Positions 9,066-19,065 of a DNA stretch of 64,000 bases are shown here, piece after piece. The DNA comes from Desulfurella amilsii. Lineage in GTDB: Bacteria > Campylobacterota_A > Desulfurellia > Desulfurellales > Desulfurellaceae. The stretch covers positions 1,021,501 to 1,085,500 of the forward strand of contig NZ_MDSU01000018.1 in the NCBI RefSeq assembly GCF_002119425.1. Direction: 5' to 3'. The notes beneath the pieces were generated by a model that made no database searches, was not told the DNA's origin, and saw only the letters and a list, made by a program, of their open reading frames with translations. Position 1 is the first letter of the stretch; the number at the start of each line of letters is the position of its first letter. The position numbers were made by a program, and so were the translations under genes.

Positions 9066-9103
9066 TTTTTACCTCTTTTAACAAAATATATTTTAAGGAT
9101 AAA

Positions 9104-9132
9104 TACATACAACAAAAAGTGATTATTGTCAA
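9104..9132 (-). promoter_or_regulatory. Promoter of the glutamate synthase cluster
   Basis: On the minus strand TTGACA (9127-9132) and TATGTA (9104-9109) are separated by 17 bases, giving a leader of about 35 bases before the GTG at 9065. It is the only strong promoter-like signal seen upstream of the cluster. The remainder of the 220-base gap 9066-9286 is AT-rich with no gene. Confidence 0.6.
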
Positions 9133-9286
9133 TAGTAGTTATTATATTTTAAACAATAATTGCACATAGGCAATTTATAAATAATAATTTATTAACAAAT
9201 ATACAATATATATTTTAAAGTTTCACACTACTTTACAACAAATTTAATATTTGTAAGTCAAATTTTTGGCTTATACAAAAACCAAC

Positions 9287-10105
9287 TTAGAGTTTTTTAA
9301 TTAATACAACTATACGTCTATTTACAGAATCCTGTGGTAGTGTACCAGGCATGGATCTTGTATCACCATAGCCTACAATGCTACTAAAGCGCTCGGATAC
9401 TATACCTTGGCTTTCTAAAATTTTTCTAGCTTTATTTGCCCTTCCAATAGACAAATCCCAGTTAGATGGTCCAGAAATTGTAGGAGTGTAATTTGCATAG
9501 CCTTCTATAACAAGTTTATTTGGCAGTGGCCTGATGTTGGAGGCTATGATTTTTAATATATCTATTGTGTATGGTTCGGGTTTGGTGGAGCCATTTGCAA
9601 ACATTGGTTTATCGTTTTTATCAAACAGAATAATGTTTAAACCTTCTTCGTTAATTGAAAATTTTATCTGTGCGCCATATGGGGCTATTTCTTTGTTTGA
9701 TTTTATCGCCTCTTGGATTTTACCCAAAATTGATGTCATTTGATTTTGCATTTCATAGGGGTTTGAATATTTTGCGGCTCGCGTTGCTTGATTGTTTATT
9801 GCAATGGGCTTATTTTCCGATGGGGTCTGGCTCACTACAAGCTGTTTTGAGCCTATATCAAACACCCCTTTTGATGAGTTTAGACCACTACCCTGCGACA
9901 CACTTACAGATTGCATAGGGTGCGTAAAGTAGTACTCAATAATTTTTCTTTGCTGTTCGTTTGTAGCTGCAACAAGCCACATAACAAGGAAAAAAGCCAT
10001 CATAGAAGTCATAAAATCACCATAGGCTATCTCCCATACGCTTGATTCTGGTTGTTTTAGTTTTTTGCATCTTTTCTTGCGTACTAAGTTGGTGTTATCT
10101 GCCAT
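9287..10105 (-). CDS. motB: Flagellar motor stator protein MotB
   Basis: 272 residues. The N-terminal single membrane helix carries the stator motif YGDFMTSMMAFFLVMWL, whose Asp is the proton- or ion-carrying residue. The C-terminal OmpA-like domain (about residues 145-270: VIEGYAN, NWDLSIGRANKARKIL, GYGDTRS, NRRIVVLI) anchors the stator to peptidoglycan. It is coupled to motA by a one-base TAATG overlap at 10105. No other flagellar gene is adjacent. Confidence 0.95.
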   Translation of the reverse strand: MADNTNLVRKKRCKKLKQPESSVWEIAYGDFMTSMMAFFLVMWLVAATNEQQRKIIEYYFTHPMQSVSVSQGSGLNSSKGVFDIGSKQLVVSQTPSENKPIAINNQATRAAKYSNPYEMQNQMTSILGKIQEAIKSNKEIAPYGAQIKFSINEEGLNIILFDKNDKPMFANGSTKPEPYTIDILKIIASNIRPLPNKLVIEGYANYTPTISGPSNWDLSIGRANKARKILESQGIVSERFSSIVGYGDTRSMPGTLPQDSVNRRIVVLIKKL

Positions 10106-10953
10106 TAGCGCCTCTCTTTGGCAAGTTTCTCAACCTCGTCAAATTCGGTGCGGTAAGTTGGTGCCACAGTTTGTCTCACAGACTCCATAGCAATAATAGG
10201 TGCATCACCTTTGGCTATCGAAATAATACCAACTTTAAGTGATTTCAGATACCCTATGAAATCTTCGTTTTTCAATTCCTGGACAGTGGCCATTGGACCA
10301 ATCACAACATAACAAAGCAACAAACCCAAAAATGTGCCAGTAAGCGCTCCTGCTACATGCTGACCTACCTCTAAAATAGAACCGCCCAAAGCTCCCATAG
10401 CCAAGATAACACCCATAACAGCAGCAACAATACCCATGCCTGGCATACTTTCTGCAATCTTAGCAACCATCTTTGGAGCTAAAGACATTTCTTTTTCTAC
10501 AACTTCAATATTTGAATCAAGCATTTCGTCAAGCTTTTCTATCTCAATGCCCGTCACAATATTTCTTATAGCATCAATTACAAACTCTCTTGCTTCTTTA
10601 TTTTTAAGCAAAAATGTATTGGACTGCATGACAGGGCTTTCTTCAGGTTTATCAACAATAGCCTCAAGCGATAAAATGCCATCCCTTCTTACTTTAACGG
10701 ATAAATGATAAATAAACAATAGTAATTCTAAGTATACTTTTTTACTTAATTGATTTGACTTTGCAAATCCAGCAATAACCTTTATGGCATCCTTCATTAT
10801 AGAAGGTGTGGTAGAAGCCACAAGTATACCCGCAGCGCCCCCAAATAAAACGATATACTCCGATATCTGTATCAAGACAAGCGGCTTTCCGCCACCCAAA
10901 ATAAACCCTGTTAGAATGGCAGCAATGGTAAGGACCACGCCTATTATATTCAT
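10105..10953 (-). CDS. motA: Flagellar motor stator protein MotA
   Basis: 282 residues with four predicted membrane helices (N-terminal ILTGFILGG segment; two near residues 165-215). The conserved stretches MPGMGIVAAVMGVILAMGALG and GALTGTFLGLLLCYVVIGP are the MotA family signature. The cytoplasmic loop carries the charged region that contacts the rotor. The start has GAGGTATAG directly before the ATG. It lies 46 bases downstream of paaK on the same strand, an unusual neighbour for a motor gene. Confidence 0.95.
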   Translation of the reverse strand: MNIIGVVLTIAAILTGFILGGGKPLVLIQISEYIVLFGGAAGILVASTTPSIMKDAIKVIAGFAKSNQLSKKVYLELLLFIYHLSVKVRRDGILSLEAIVDKPEESPVMQSNTFLLKNKEAREFVIDAIRNIVTGIEIEKLDEMLDSNIEVVEKEMSLAPKMVAKIAESMPGMGIVAAVMGVILAMGALGGSILEVGQHVAGALTGTFLGLLLCYVVIGPMATVQELKNEDFIGYLKSLKVGIISIAKGDAPIIAMESVRQTVAPTYRTEFDEVEKLAKERR

Positions 10954-10999
10954 CTATACCTCACACTAATACAATCGGAACATAACCAAAAAAATAAAG

Positions 11000-12271
11000 T
11001 TATTTTTTTCTTTTATCGATAACCCTTACCATTTTGCCTGGCGTTCTTTGTATTGTATTTTCTGGAACTACCTGCAATATACAATGAAAACCAAGCAAAT
11101 CGTAAAGCGCGTTTTCTAATCTATTTCTTGCTTCATTTGAAAAGCCGTTTATTTTCTCCAAAATTATCGTAATTTCGTCTTTACCTTTTGAGTTTTCAAG
11201 CACAATCTGATAATAAGGCCCAATCGTTTTGTATTGCAATAGAATCTGTTCGATCTGCGAAGGATAAAAATTAACGCCTTTCACCTTTAACATGTCATCT
11301 GTACGCCCTTTAAGGCGAGAGACTCTAAGGTGCGTCCTGCCGCAGTCGCATTTGTCTCTTGTAATAATTTTTGTTATGTCTTTTGTGCGATATCTTATTA
11401 AAGGCAAACCTTCCCTTGTAAGTGTAGTAATAACAAGCTCGCCTTCAACACCATCATCAACTGGCTCTAAAGTATTTGGATTTACAATTTCTGCTATATA
11501 ATGGTCTTCCCATATATGTATGCCCGATTTTGCCTCGCAATCAATGCCCATGCCTACGCCACCCGTTTCTGTCATGCCAATAATATCAAAGGCGCTGACT
11601 CCCATTTGGCTTTCAACGCGTGTCCTTAACTCATCAGACCATGTTTCAGCACCTAAAATCGCAATACGCAAACCTGTTTGTGAAAAATCAAAATCGTTTT
11701 GATTTGCTACCTCAATGAGCCTTTGTGGGTATGAGGCTATAGAGCAAATGACACTGGTTTGAAAATCTTTAATAAATTTAAGTTGAAGCAGTGTTCTACC
11801 AGCCCCCATTGGTATAATAAAAGCACCGATTTTCTGTGCACCAAAGTGAAACCCAAAGCCACCGTTAAATAAACCAAATGATGGCATAATCTGGACTCTA
11901 TCCTTGCCTGAAGCGCCTGCTGCAAAAAAACACCTTGCTGCAATTTCTGCCCAACTTTCCACATCGGCTTGCGTCATAGCATTTATTACAGGTGTGCCAG
12001 TAGTGCCAGAGCTTGTGTGTATTCTTACTACTTTGTCAGGAAAAGTTATATGATTTAGCGGGTAGCAATTCCTTAGCTCTTCTTTTGTGGTAAAGGGGAG
12101 TTTTTTTAAGTCGTCAAGGCTTTTTATGTCATCAGGCTCTATTGATGTGTATTTTGTTTTCAGTGCAGAGTTAGAATTCTTTATCAAAAAAAGTGTTTGT
12201 CTTAAGCGCTTGAGTTGAAGTTTTTGGAGTTCTTCTTGAGGCATAGTCTCATACTGCTTACTGAATATCAT
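11000..12271 (-). CDS. paaK: Phenylacetate-CoA ligase (aryl-CoA ligase)
   Basis: 423 residues from the ATG at 12271, which has AAGGGG eight bases upstream; the open frame extends 14 codons further into iorB without a better start. Adenylate-forming motifs are HTSSGTTGTPVI (P-loop), MTETGGVGMGIDC, LTREGLPLIRYRTKDI and GRTDDMLKVKGVNFYP. AMP-forming ligases of this family activate phenylacetate or related aryl acetates to CoA thioesters. It overlaps iorB by 14 bases, and the pairing with indolepyruvate:ferredoxin oxidoreductase suggests handling of the aryl-acetyl products of aromatic amino acids. Confidence 0.92.
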   Translation of the reverse strand: MIFSKQYETMPQEELQKLQLKRLRQTLFLIKNSNSALKTKYTSIEPDDIKSLDDLKKLPFTTKEELRNCYPLNHITFPDKVVRIHTSSGTTGTPVINAMTQADVESWAEIAARCFFAAGASGKDRVQIMPSFGLFNGGFGFHFGAQKIGAFIIPMGAGRTLLQLKFIKDFQTSVICSIASYPQRLIEVANQNDFDFSQTGLRIAILGAETWSDELRTRVESQMGVSAFDIIGMTETGGVGMGIDCEAKSGIHIWEDHYIAEIVNPNTLEPVDDGVEGELVITTLTREGLPLIRYRTKDITKIITRDKCDCGRTHLRVSRLKGRTDDMLKVKGVNFYPSQIEQILLQYKTIGPYYQIVLENSKGKDEITIILEKINGFSNEARNRLENALYDLLGFHCILQVVPENTIQRTPGKMVRVIDKRKK

Positions 12272-12689
12272 TATTGTACCCCTTATTAAAAAATTCATAG
12301 TTTTTTTGATCAATTAAGCTCAATGCTTTTTTATAGTTAACGTTCAGTTTTTTTGCTAGTTTGCCAAACATATAAATATTGAGCATTTTGGGATTAGCTT
12401 TTGTTATGTAGTCCAATTCATCATTGCTAAGATAGATAACATTTTGCGAGTACGCAAATCCAAGCTTTTCAAAAAAATTATTTAACAACACAACCAAATC
12501 TGCTTTTTTATAACCGATAACGGGGCTTTTGTAATTACCAATTTTTAAGTGCACTTCAACTAGTCCACCTTTTTTTGCCATACCATGAATTTCGCTAGAA
12601 AGAATATTTTGATCTCCAAATAACTTTATAATGAGCCTTGAGAGGTATAAAACGCCCTCACCGCCTCTACCAAGCAATACAATCTTCAT
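12258..12689 (-). CDS. iorB: Indolepyruvate:ferredoxin oxidoreductase beta subunit (short form)
   Basis: 143 residues. GRGGEGVLYLSRLI and SSEIHGMAKKGGLVEVHLKIG are the gamma-domain signatures of 2-oxoacid:ferredoxin oxidoreductases as found in IorB. Usual IorB proteins are about 190-200 residues, so the C-terminal part is short here, but the conserved N-terminal half is intact and there is no sign of a frameshift. It overlaps iorA by 4 bases (ATGA at 12686-12689) and so forms the IorAB complex. Confidence 0.82.
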   Translation of the reverse strand: MKIVLLGRGGEGVLYLSRLIIKLFGDQNILSSEIHGMAKKGGLVEVHLKIGNYKSPVIGYKKADLVVLLNNFFEKLGFAYSQNVIYLSNDELDYITKANPKMLNIYMFGKLAKKLNVNYKKALSLIDQKNYEFFNKGYNNDIQ

Positions 12690-14455
12690 TCTAACACACC
12701 AATAGAGTTAAATGGGCAAGAATAAATACACTGTGCGCAGTCAATGCATGTTTTTCTATCTATCTCAACTTTTTGAGTTTGTTCATTAAATACAAGTGAT
12801 TGACACTCAAACTCATCGATACATAGTTTGCAACCTTTGCAATTATCATCTACGAAAACTTTAACAACTGGGTTATTTTTTAGCCCTTCATCTGTGTTTA
12901 TACATAAATGTCTAAAAATTATAACGGCAATTTCTTGATTTTGATCAATGCAACGCTTCGACGCAATTAGTGTTTCGATGCTTTTTTGATAATCATATGG
13001 GTCTATAACCTCCAAAAAACTCGCACCTAAGCTTTGAATGATTTTTTCAATACTGATTGACTTTGCACTAGACTCAAGCGAATCAGTTGAGCTAGAGAGT
13101 GTTTTTTGATTGCCAGTCATTGCTACAGTAGAGTTATCAAGTATTACAAGCAAAAAGGCCGCTTTATTATGAATAGCATCAATTAATGCAGTCAAACCTG
13201 TGTGAAAAAAAGTAGAATCACCAATAATAGCTACAATATGCTGTTTTTTTGCAGAAAGCTTAAACGCTTTATTAAAACCAAAAGCAAACGAAACGCTTGC
13301 TCCCATGCAGTGGACTGTGTCTGTTGCACCTAAATTTACACCAAGCGTATAACAACCAATATCGCCTGTAAAAATAGCATCCTTGTAAACTTGCTTAATT
13401 TCAAAAAAAGCGCTTCTGTGCGCACAGCCTGGACATAATGATGGGGGTTTGTCTTTAAAATCAACATTAACTGGAGTAAATGACCTTAAAACGCCTATAT
13501 TGTACAAAATTTTTTCGCACACATCAAAAGTAAGCTCGCCTTCTTTAGGTACTAAGTTGTTTCTTCTGCCCTGTGTATTTAACTGTAGCTCTATTAAAGG
13601 GTATGTTTCTTCTACTGTTATAACCCTCTCAAAACTTGTCAAATCAACATCTGACAATGGATAGGGCATATCTGACTTTGCAAGCGTGACTTTATCTTCT
13701 AAATTATGCTCCAAGATGAGCTCATAGATGTTGCTATAGACCAAACCACTTGAAATAATGAGAATTTTCCCAGAAAAATCAAATTTTAACTGATTTTTTG
13801 ACGCTATAGTGTAGAGTTTTTCGTTTAGTTTTTTGTGCAAAATATACCTTAGCTTTGGCGTAGCCGCAAAGCGCGATGGGTTTTTTTCGAAATTGGCATT
13901 AAGCTCAATATTTTCAATTTTTTCTTTTATATTTATATTTTGTCGACCATGAGATATACGCATTGTGGTCCTTAACATCACGGGTAATTGGTATTGCCTG
14001 CTTAATTTTAGTGCTTTCTTTGTAAAATCATAAGCTTCTTTTATATCGGATGGATCAAAAACAGGGATTTTAGCAAAAAAAGCCAAAAATCGTGAATCTT
14101 GTTCTGTTTGAGAAGAATAAGGGCCAGGATCATCGGCTGCAACAATTAAAAGAGCTGCGTTTGTTCCAGTAAGTGCAGCACTCATTAAAGGATCAAGTGC
14201 CACATTAAGTCCCACTTGTTTACAAAAAAACGCTGAGTCAACGCAAGCAAAACTTGCGCTTATAGCTTCTTCTAATGCAACTTTTTCGTTTATCGACCAT
14301 TCAATATAGGCATCTAAATTATACTTTGATTTAATTTTTAACGCTGTAGTTAGTATCTCGCTTGATGGTGTGCCAGGATAACCACTTGCAAACCTTACAT
14401 TGTTTTCTAAAAGCGCGTGAGCTATTGCTTCGTTTCCAGACAAAACTTTTATCAT
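12686..14455 (-). CDS. iorA: Indolepyruvate:ferredoxin oxidoreductase alpha subunit
   Basis: 589 residues from the ATG at 14455; an upstream TTG start would add 13 non-conserved residues. It has the IorA N-terminus (GNEAIAHALLENNVRFASGYPGTPSSE), a thiamine diphosphate-binding region (GDIGCYTLG, GDSTFFHTGLTALI, DNSTVAMTG) and C-terminal 4Fe-4S motifs (CKGCKLCIDEFEC, CIDCAQCIYSCP). It oxidatively decarboxylates aryl pyruvates from aromatic amino acids to aryl-acetyl-CoA, reducing ferredoxin. It is first in the iorA-iorB-paaK-motA-motB series. The ribosome binding site is weak. Confidence 0.93.
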   Translation of the reverse strand: MIKVLSGNEAIAHALLENNVRFASGYPGTPSSEILTTALKIKSKYNLDAYIEWSINEKVALEEAISASFACVDSAFFCKQVGLNVALDPLMSAALTGTNAALLIVAADDPGPYSSQTEQDSRFLAFFAKIPVFDPSDIKEAYDFTKKALKLSRQYQLPVMLRTTMRISHGRQNINIKEKIENIELNANFEKNPSRFAATPKLRYILHKKLNEKLYTIASKNQLKFDFSGKILIISSGLVYSNIYELILEHNLEDKVTLAKSDMPYPLSDVDLTSFERVITVEETYPLIELQLNTQGRRNNLVPKEGELTFDVCEKILYNIGVLRSFTPVNVDFKDKPPSLCPGCAHRSAFFEIKQVYKDAIFTGDIGCYTLGVNLGATDTVHCMGASVSFAFGFNKAFKLSAKKQHIVAIIGDSTFFHTGLTALIDAIHNKAAFLLVILDNSTVAMTGNQKTLSSSTDSLESSAKSISIEKIIQSLGASFLEVIDPYDYQKSIETLIASKRCIDQNQEIAVIIFRHLCINTDEGLKNNPVVKVFVDDNCKGCKLCIDEFECQSLVFNEQTQKVEIDRKTCIDCAQCIYSCPFNSIGVLE

Positions 14456-14550
14456 AGTTATATTTTTAGCAAAAAATATAAATTTTGCAAGCAACTTGAA
14501 AAAAGAGATTTTTTCAATAGAATATCTTATAATAAAGACAAGGAGTTAAA

Positions 14551-17241
14551 ATGTTAGAAAAAAACGCATCGGCCACTGACAAAAAAGGAGCATATTTAAA
14601 AAAATTACTTGAAAATATTAAGCCAAGGCCGCTTGAAAATAATACAGAAGAATACACAAAAACCCATTCAAAAAAAGAAGATGTAATTGTGCTTATTGGT
14701 TTTGGAAATGGAAAATTAGCAAAACATCTCATCGAAGATTTTCCAAACAACACAATTATATGTTACGAAACAGATTTAGAAAGTCTAAAATATGTGCTTG
14801 ATAATATTGATGTATCAGAGTGCTTTAAACATGACAATTTCTTTTTCTTTGCAAATAAAGAAGAAGAAATAGAAAATACAATAACAGCTACTTTTAATTT
14901 ATTTGCCGGAAAATTTAACTTTGGAAATCTCATTGTAATAACAAACCCCCTTTTAGATGAAACAAAAGCTAAAAAAATAGACGAAACCATACAAAAACTC
15001 TACATGCCAGTTGTTCTAAACCGCAACACGCTTTTGTTAAAATCACAATACATCATTGAAAATATAGTAAAAAACATATCAGATGCAGCGCTTGGCCAAG
15101 GACTGTCTTTTTTAAAAAACAAAGCTAAAGGTAAGCCTGCCCTCATTGTAGCATCTGGTCCATCGCTTTCAAATGATATAGAAACAATAAAGAAATATCG
15201 CAATAAATTTATTATTATAGCAGTAGACTCAGTTATCAACGTTTTAGACCAAAACAACATAAAAGCTGATATTATTTGTGGCCTTGATTATCAGCAGGTT
15301 ACGCTTGAAAAATACTCTCCTTTAATGAAAAATAACAAAGCCTGCGAAAGTCTTTTTGTGTTTGAACCAGCTATATTTTACCAAATACCTAAATTATTTA
15401 AAAACAAAATCTATAAAACAGAAGAAAATGCCTTTTTAGAATTGCTTGATGTAAAACCAAACTACGAGGTATTTCCAATAAACGCTGTAACGCATTTGGC
15501 TGTAAATACTGCCTATATTTTAGGGGCGAATCCTATTGTTTTCGTAGGTCAAGACTGGGCATATACAAAGCTAGAGCACCATGCAAAAGGTACAATACTA
15601 CCGCAAGGCTTACCAGAAAAACTCATTTGGGTAAAAGGCAATTACGAAGAAAAAGTCCCAACAGACGAAAACCTATACTCAGGACTCACCATTATGTCGG
15701 AGATTGCTAAATTTTTAATATCAAATGGTAAACAAGTAATAAACGCGACAAGCGGTGGTGCCTATATTGAAAATACTAAAATTAAAACACTTGAAGAAAT
15801 AGCAAAAAGAATTAAAAAAAATACAAGCTTTACGGTCCAGTTTAACAAAAAATCATCTTTGTCAAAGTACATTAAAAAATTAAAAAATTTGCTTACACAA
15901 ATGAATCAAGCCATACATAAAGCCGACAAAGCCATAAAGCTAAATCAATCTATACAAAAAATATATGCAAAATATAAAGATATTGAAAAAATCCGTTTAA
16001 AAGTCGAAGAATCAAACAAAATAAACAATGAGCTCTATACAAACCCTACAATGACTAAATTTGTATTTTTTTTCTATTTCCAAGAATTTTACAATTACTT
16101 TAAAGAAGAAACAGACATAGAAAACCAGACCATAGAAAAAAGATTAGAGCAATCCAGCAAATATTTCGAGCTTGTAAGACAACACACGCAAAGCTTACTC
16201 GAGCTTGTTAAAAAAACAATCCACTTTCTTGAGCTCAAAAATGACTTTTTGCAAAAATTTGATGAAAACATAAAAAATAACGATAAATTATTTGAATTAC
16301 TTATGAATTGCTATAATTTTGGAGATATATACTTTGGTCTTGAGATGCTTGATAAAATTGACATAAAAAACAACCCAAAACTCATATTTGCAAAAGCCAA
16401 GCTTTTGTCTAACTACAGATATTTTCATAAACAAACAATTGGACTATTTGAAAAAGCCATTGAACTTGACCCAGATTTTGAGTTAGCCAAAAACGAGCTT
16501 GCTGTCGAAAAATACAAGATTGTCTCACACCTTATACTTGCAAAAGATGCCATTTTAAACAGAAACGATTTTATAACGGCAAAAAGACTCATAGAAAGGG
16601 CTAAAGATTATGATCCTTGCGATAAACAGGTCAAACAATGGCTTGGTATGATAAATAATTTGGAAAATATGCAGACAATGCAAGAGCGACAAAAAGTAAT
16701 TAAAGAACAGCTTAAAATCGAAGGCTCTATACCAGAATACGATAAAGCCATAGAATTATTGAAACAAAACAACATTGATGAAGCCTACAGCGTGCTTGAA
16801 GACCTAAACAACAAATATCCTGCTTTTGGCGATGCGCTGTTTTTAATGGGAAGCATCTTAATAGACAAAAAGGAGTTTGACAAAGCTTTAGAGTTTCTCA
16901 ATCAGGCAAAAAGCCTGCTTCCCTACCATCCCTTTGTTTATATTGCACTAGCTAAGATTTATATGTCAAAAGAAATATACGATAAGGCCAAAGAAACACT
17001 TGAAACTGCCCTAAGCTTAAACCCAGGATTAAAAGATGAAATTGGAGAAAACCTTGGGGATTTGTACTATGAGTTTGGCGAGTATGAAAAAGCCTTATCG
17101 CTTTATGAATCGCACTTGCAAATCACGCAAGATAAAGTAAAACTGCTTATGAAAATAGCATTGTGTTATAAAGGCTTAGGCCTAATTCAAAGCTATAACC
17201 AAATTTTGTCAAAATTACAAGAGCTATCATCAAATGCTTAA
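14551..17241 (+). CDS. Maf-like motility accessory protein (DUF115) with C-terminal TPR repeats
   Basis: 896 residues. The central part (about residues 190-440) has KGKPALIVASGPSLSNDIETI, IAVDSVINVLDQNNIKADIICGLDY, and FVGQDWAYT, matching the DUF115/Maf family that attaches nonulosonic (pseudaminic-type) sugars to flagellin in Campylobacterota and others. Residues about 600-890 hold several TPR-like units (FAKAKLL...ALEFLNQAKSLLPYHPFVYIAL; YYEFGEYEKALSLYESHL), suited to binding a partner protein. The ATG has AAGGAG seven bases upstream and TATAAT at 14528-14533. It overlaps kup by 8 bases. Flagellin glycosylation is inferred, as no flagellin or sugar-synthesis gene is in the window. Confidence 0.82.
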   Translation: MLEKNASATDKKGAYLKKLLENIKPRPLENNTEEYTKTHSKKEDVIVLIGFGNGKLAKHLIEDFPNNTIICYETDLESLKYVLDNIDVSECFKHDNFFFFANKEEEIENTITATFNLFAGKFNFGNLIVITNPLLDETKAKKIDETIQKLYMPVVLNRNTLLLKSQYIIENIVKNISDAALGQGLSFLKNKAKGKPALIVASGPSLSNDIETIKKYRNKFIIIAVDSVINVLDQNNIKADIICGLDYQQVTLEKYSPLMKNNKACESLFVFEPAIFYQIPKLFKNKIYKTEENAFLELLDVKPNYEVFPINAVTHLAVNTAYILGANPIVFVGQDWAYTKLEHHAKGTILPQGLPEKLIWVKGNYEEKVPTDENLYSGLTIMSEIAKFLISNGKQVINATSGGAYIENTKIKTLEEIAKRIKKNTSFTVQFNKKSSLSKYIKKLKNLLTQMNQAIHKADKAIKLNQSIQKIYAKYKDIEKIRLKVEESNKINNELYTNPTMTKFVFFFYFQEFYNYFKEETDIENQTIEKRLEQSSKYFELVRQHTQSLLELVKKTIHFLELKNDFLQKFDENIKNNDKLFELLMNCYNFGDIYFGLEMLDKIDIKNNPKLIFAKAKLLSNYRYFHKQTIGLFEKAIELDPDFELAKNELAVEKYKIVSHLILAKDAILNRNDFITAKRLIERAKDYDPCDKQVKQWLGMINNLENMQTMQERQKVIKEQLKIEGSIPEYDKAIELLKQNNIDEAYSVLEDLNNKYPAFGDALFLMGSILIDKKEFDKALEFLNQAKSLLPYHPFVYIALAKIYMSKEIYDKAKETLETALSLNPGLKDEIGENLGDLYYEFGEYEKALSLYESHLQITQDKVKLLMKIALCYKGLGLIQSYNQILSKLQELSSNA

Positions 17242-19057
17242 TTCAAGCTTAGAAAAGCTAAAAAGCACGACAAAAGCAATGGGGCTTGTTTTTGGAGATA
17301 TTGGCACAAGCCCCATTTATACATTGGCTGTAGTTTTTATTTTAACAAAGCCTACGCATGAAAATATCATGGGCGTTGTTTCACTCGTTTTGTGGACGCT
17401 GATTTTGCTTGTTAGCGTAGAATATGTATGGCTTGCAATGAGTATAAGCAAAAGGGGCGAAGGTGGCACAACCGTTTTGAAAGAAGTGCTTGCACCCACT
17501 CTAAAATCTACGCGCGCTGTTGCTTTTGTGACGGTTCTTTCTTACGTTGGTATATCGTTTTTAATGGGCGATGGCGTCATTACGCCTGCCATCTCTATTT
17601 TGAGCGCTGTTGAAGGTTTAACATTGGTGCCCAAATTTTCTCAATTGTCAAATGGAGTCTTACTTTTAATTGCAAGTATTATAACAATTGGTTTGTTTGT
17701 TTTGCAAAAAAAAGGCACAGAAAAAGTAGCAAGCTATTTTGGTCCAATTATGATTATTTGGTTTATCAGTTTGGGAATAAGCGGTTTATTTTCAATTTTC
17801 CACTACCCTCAAGTGTTAAAAGCAATTAATCCGTATTACGCCATTGATTTTTTTATCAGAGATGGGTTTAAAGGTTTTGTGGTCCTTTCTGATGTCATAC
17901 TGTGCGCAACGGGTGGTGAAGCACTGTATGCTGATATGGGCCATTTGGGCAAAAAACCTATTGTTAGGGCATGGTATTTTGTATTTAGCGTTCTAATTTT
18001 GAGCTATTTAGGTCAAGCTGCCTATGCAGTAACGCATCACTCAAAAAGCTCAAGCGTGCTATTTAGTATGGTATTTTCTCAAACAAGTATATTTTACATA
18101 CCTTTTTTGATCCTCAGCATCTTAGCAACAATCATTGCTTCCCAAGCTATGATTAGCGGGGTTTTTTCGATTGTTTATCAGGGAATAGCTACTCATATAT
18201 TTCCTATGCTAAAAATAGACCATACGTCGGATAAATTACGCTCTCAAATTTATATCAATTTTGTTAACTGGCTACTGATGTTTGCCGTGCTTTATGCGAT
18301 GTGGCATTTTCAAACATCAGATAATCTAGCCGCCGCTTATGGCTTTGCTGTTAACGGCACAATGCTAATTACAGCGGTATTTCTAATTTGGATATTCCAC
18401 AAGAAAAATCTTAAAATAAAAATGATTGCTTCCGCTTTTGTTTTTATAATAACAAGCTTTTACTTTGCTTCAAACCTTTACTACAAAATACCCCACGGTG
18501 CGTATCTCACATTATTTATTGCTATGATACCTCTTACAGTAATACTTATTTTTACACAAGGCCAAAAAAGATTGTATAAATCATTAAAATCAATGGACAT
18601 GAAAGATTTTTTATTGGCCTACAAGGAATCTTACGCAAACAAACCAAAATTAAATGGTGTGGCTGTATTTTTTACAAGAAACATACAAAAAGTACCGCCA
18701 TATATTGAAAACACTATGTTAGATAATGGCATTATTTACGAAACAAATATCTTTGTTACACAGAAAACTTCCAGTCATCCATTTGGTGTAGTTTATGCAT
18801 TTGGCGAGGATTTAGCAAAAGGCTTAAAAATTCTTGAAATAAAAGCAGGCTATATGGAAATTGTTAATATTGGAAAAATTTTTGAAGATGCAAAAATCAA
18901 ACCAACCGTTATGTTTTATGGCGTAGAAGACATTATTACAGAAAATATTATTTGGAAAATCTTTGCTTTAATCAAAAAAGTTTCACCAAACTTTATAAAA
19001 TTTCACAGATTGCCATCAAATAAAGTCCACGGCGTAATAGTGCAAGTTAAAATGTAA
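17234..19057 (+). CDS. kup: Low-affinity potassium transporter Kup
   Basis: 607 residues. The N-terminus ALVFGDIGTSPIYTL-like stretch (here GLVFGDIGTSPIYTL) and GDGVITPAISILSAVEGL are diagnostic of the KUP/HAK/KT family, with about 12 membrane helices and a C-terminal cytoplasmic domain of about 130 residues. It imports K+ with protons. It begins inside the end of the Maf-like gene (8-base overlap), an odd pairing with no obvious functional link. Confidence 0.96.
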   Translation: MLNSSLEKLKSTTKAMGLVFGDIGTSPIYTLAVVFILTKPTHENIMGVVSLVLWTLILLVSVEYVWLAMSISKRGEGGTTVLKEVLAPTLKSTRAVAFVTVLSYVGISFLMGDGVITPAISILSAVEGLTLVPKFSQLSNGVLLLIASIITIGLFVLQKKGTEKVASYFGPIMIIWFISLGISGLFSIFHYPQVLKAINPYYAIDFFIRDGFKGFVVLSDVILCATGGEALYADMGHLGKKPIVRAWYFVFSVLILSYLGQAAYAVTHHSKSSSVLFSMVFSQTSIFYIPFLILSILATIIASQAMISGVFSIVYQGIATHIFPMLKIDHTSDKLRSQIYINFVNWLLMFAVLYAMWHFQTSDNLAAAYGFAVNGTMLITAVFLIWIFHKKNLKIKMIASAFVFIITSFYFASNLYYKIPHGAYLTLFIAMIPLTVILIFTQGQKRLYKSLKSMDMKDFLLAYKESYANKPKLNGVAVFFTRNIQKVPPYIENTMLDNGIIYETNIFVTQKTSSHPFGVVYAFGEDLAKGLKILEIKAGYMEIVNIGKIFEDAKIKPTVMFYGVEDIITENIIWKIFALIKKVSPNFIKFHRLPSNKVHGVIVQVKM

Positions 19058-19065
19058 TACTAAAA

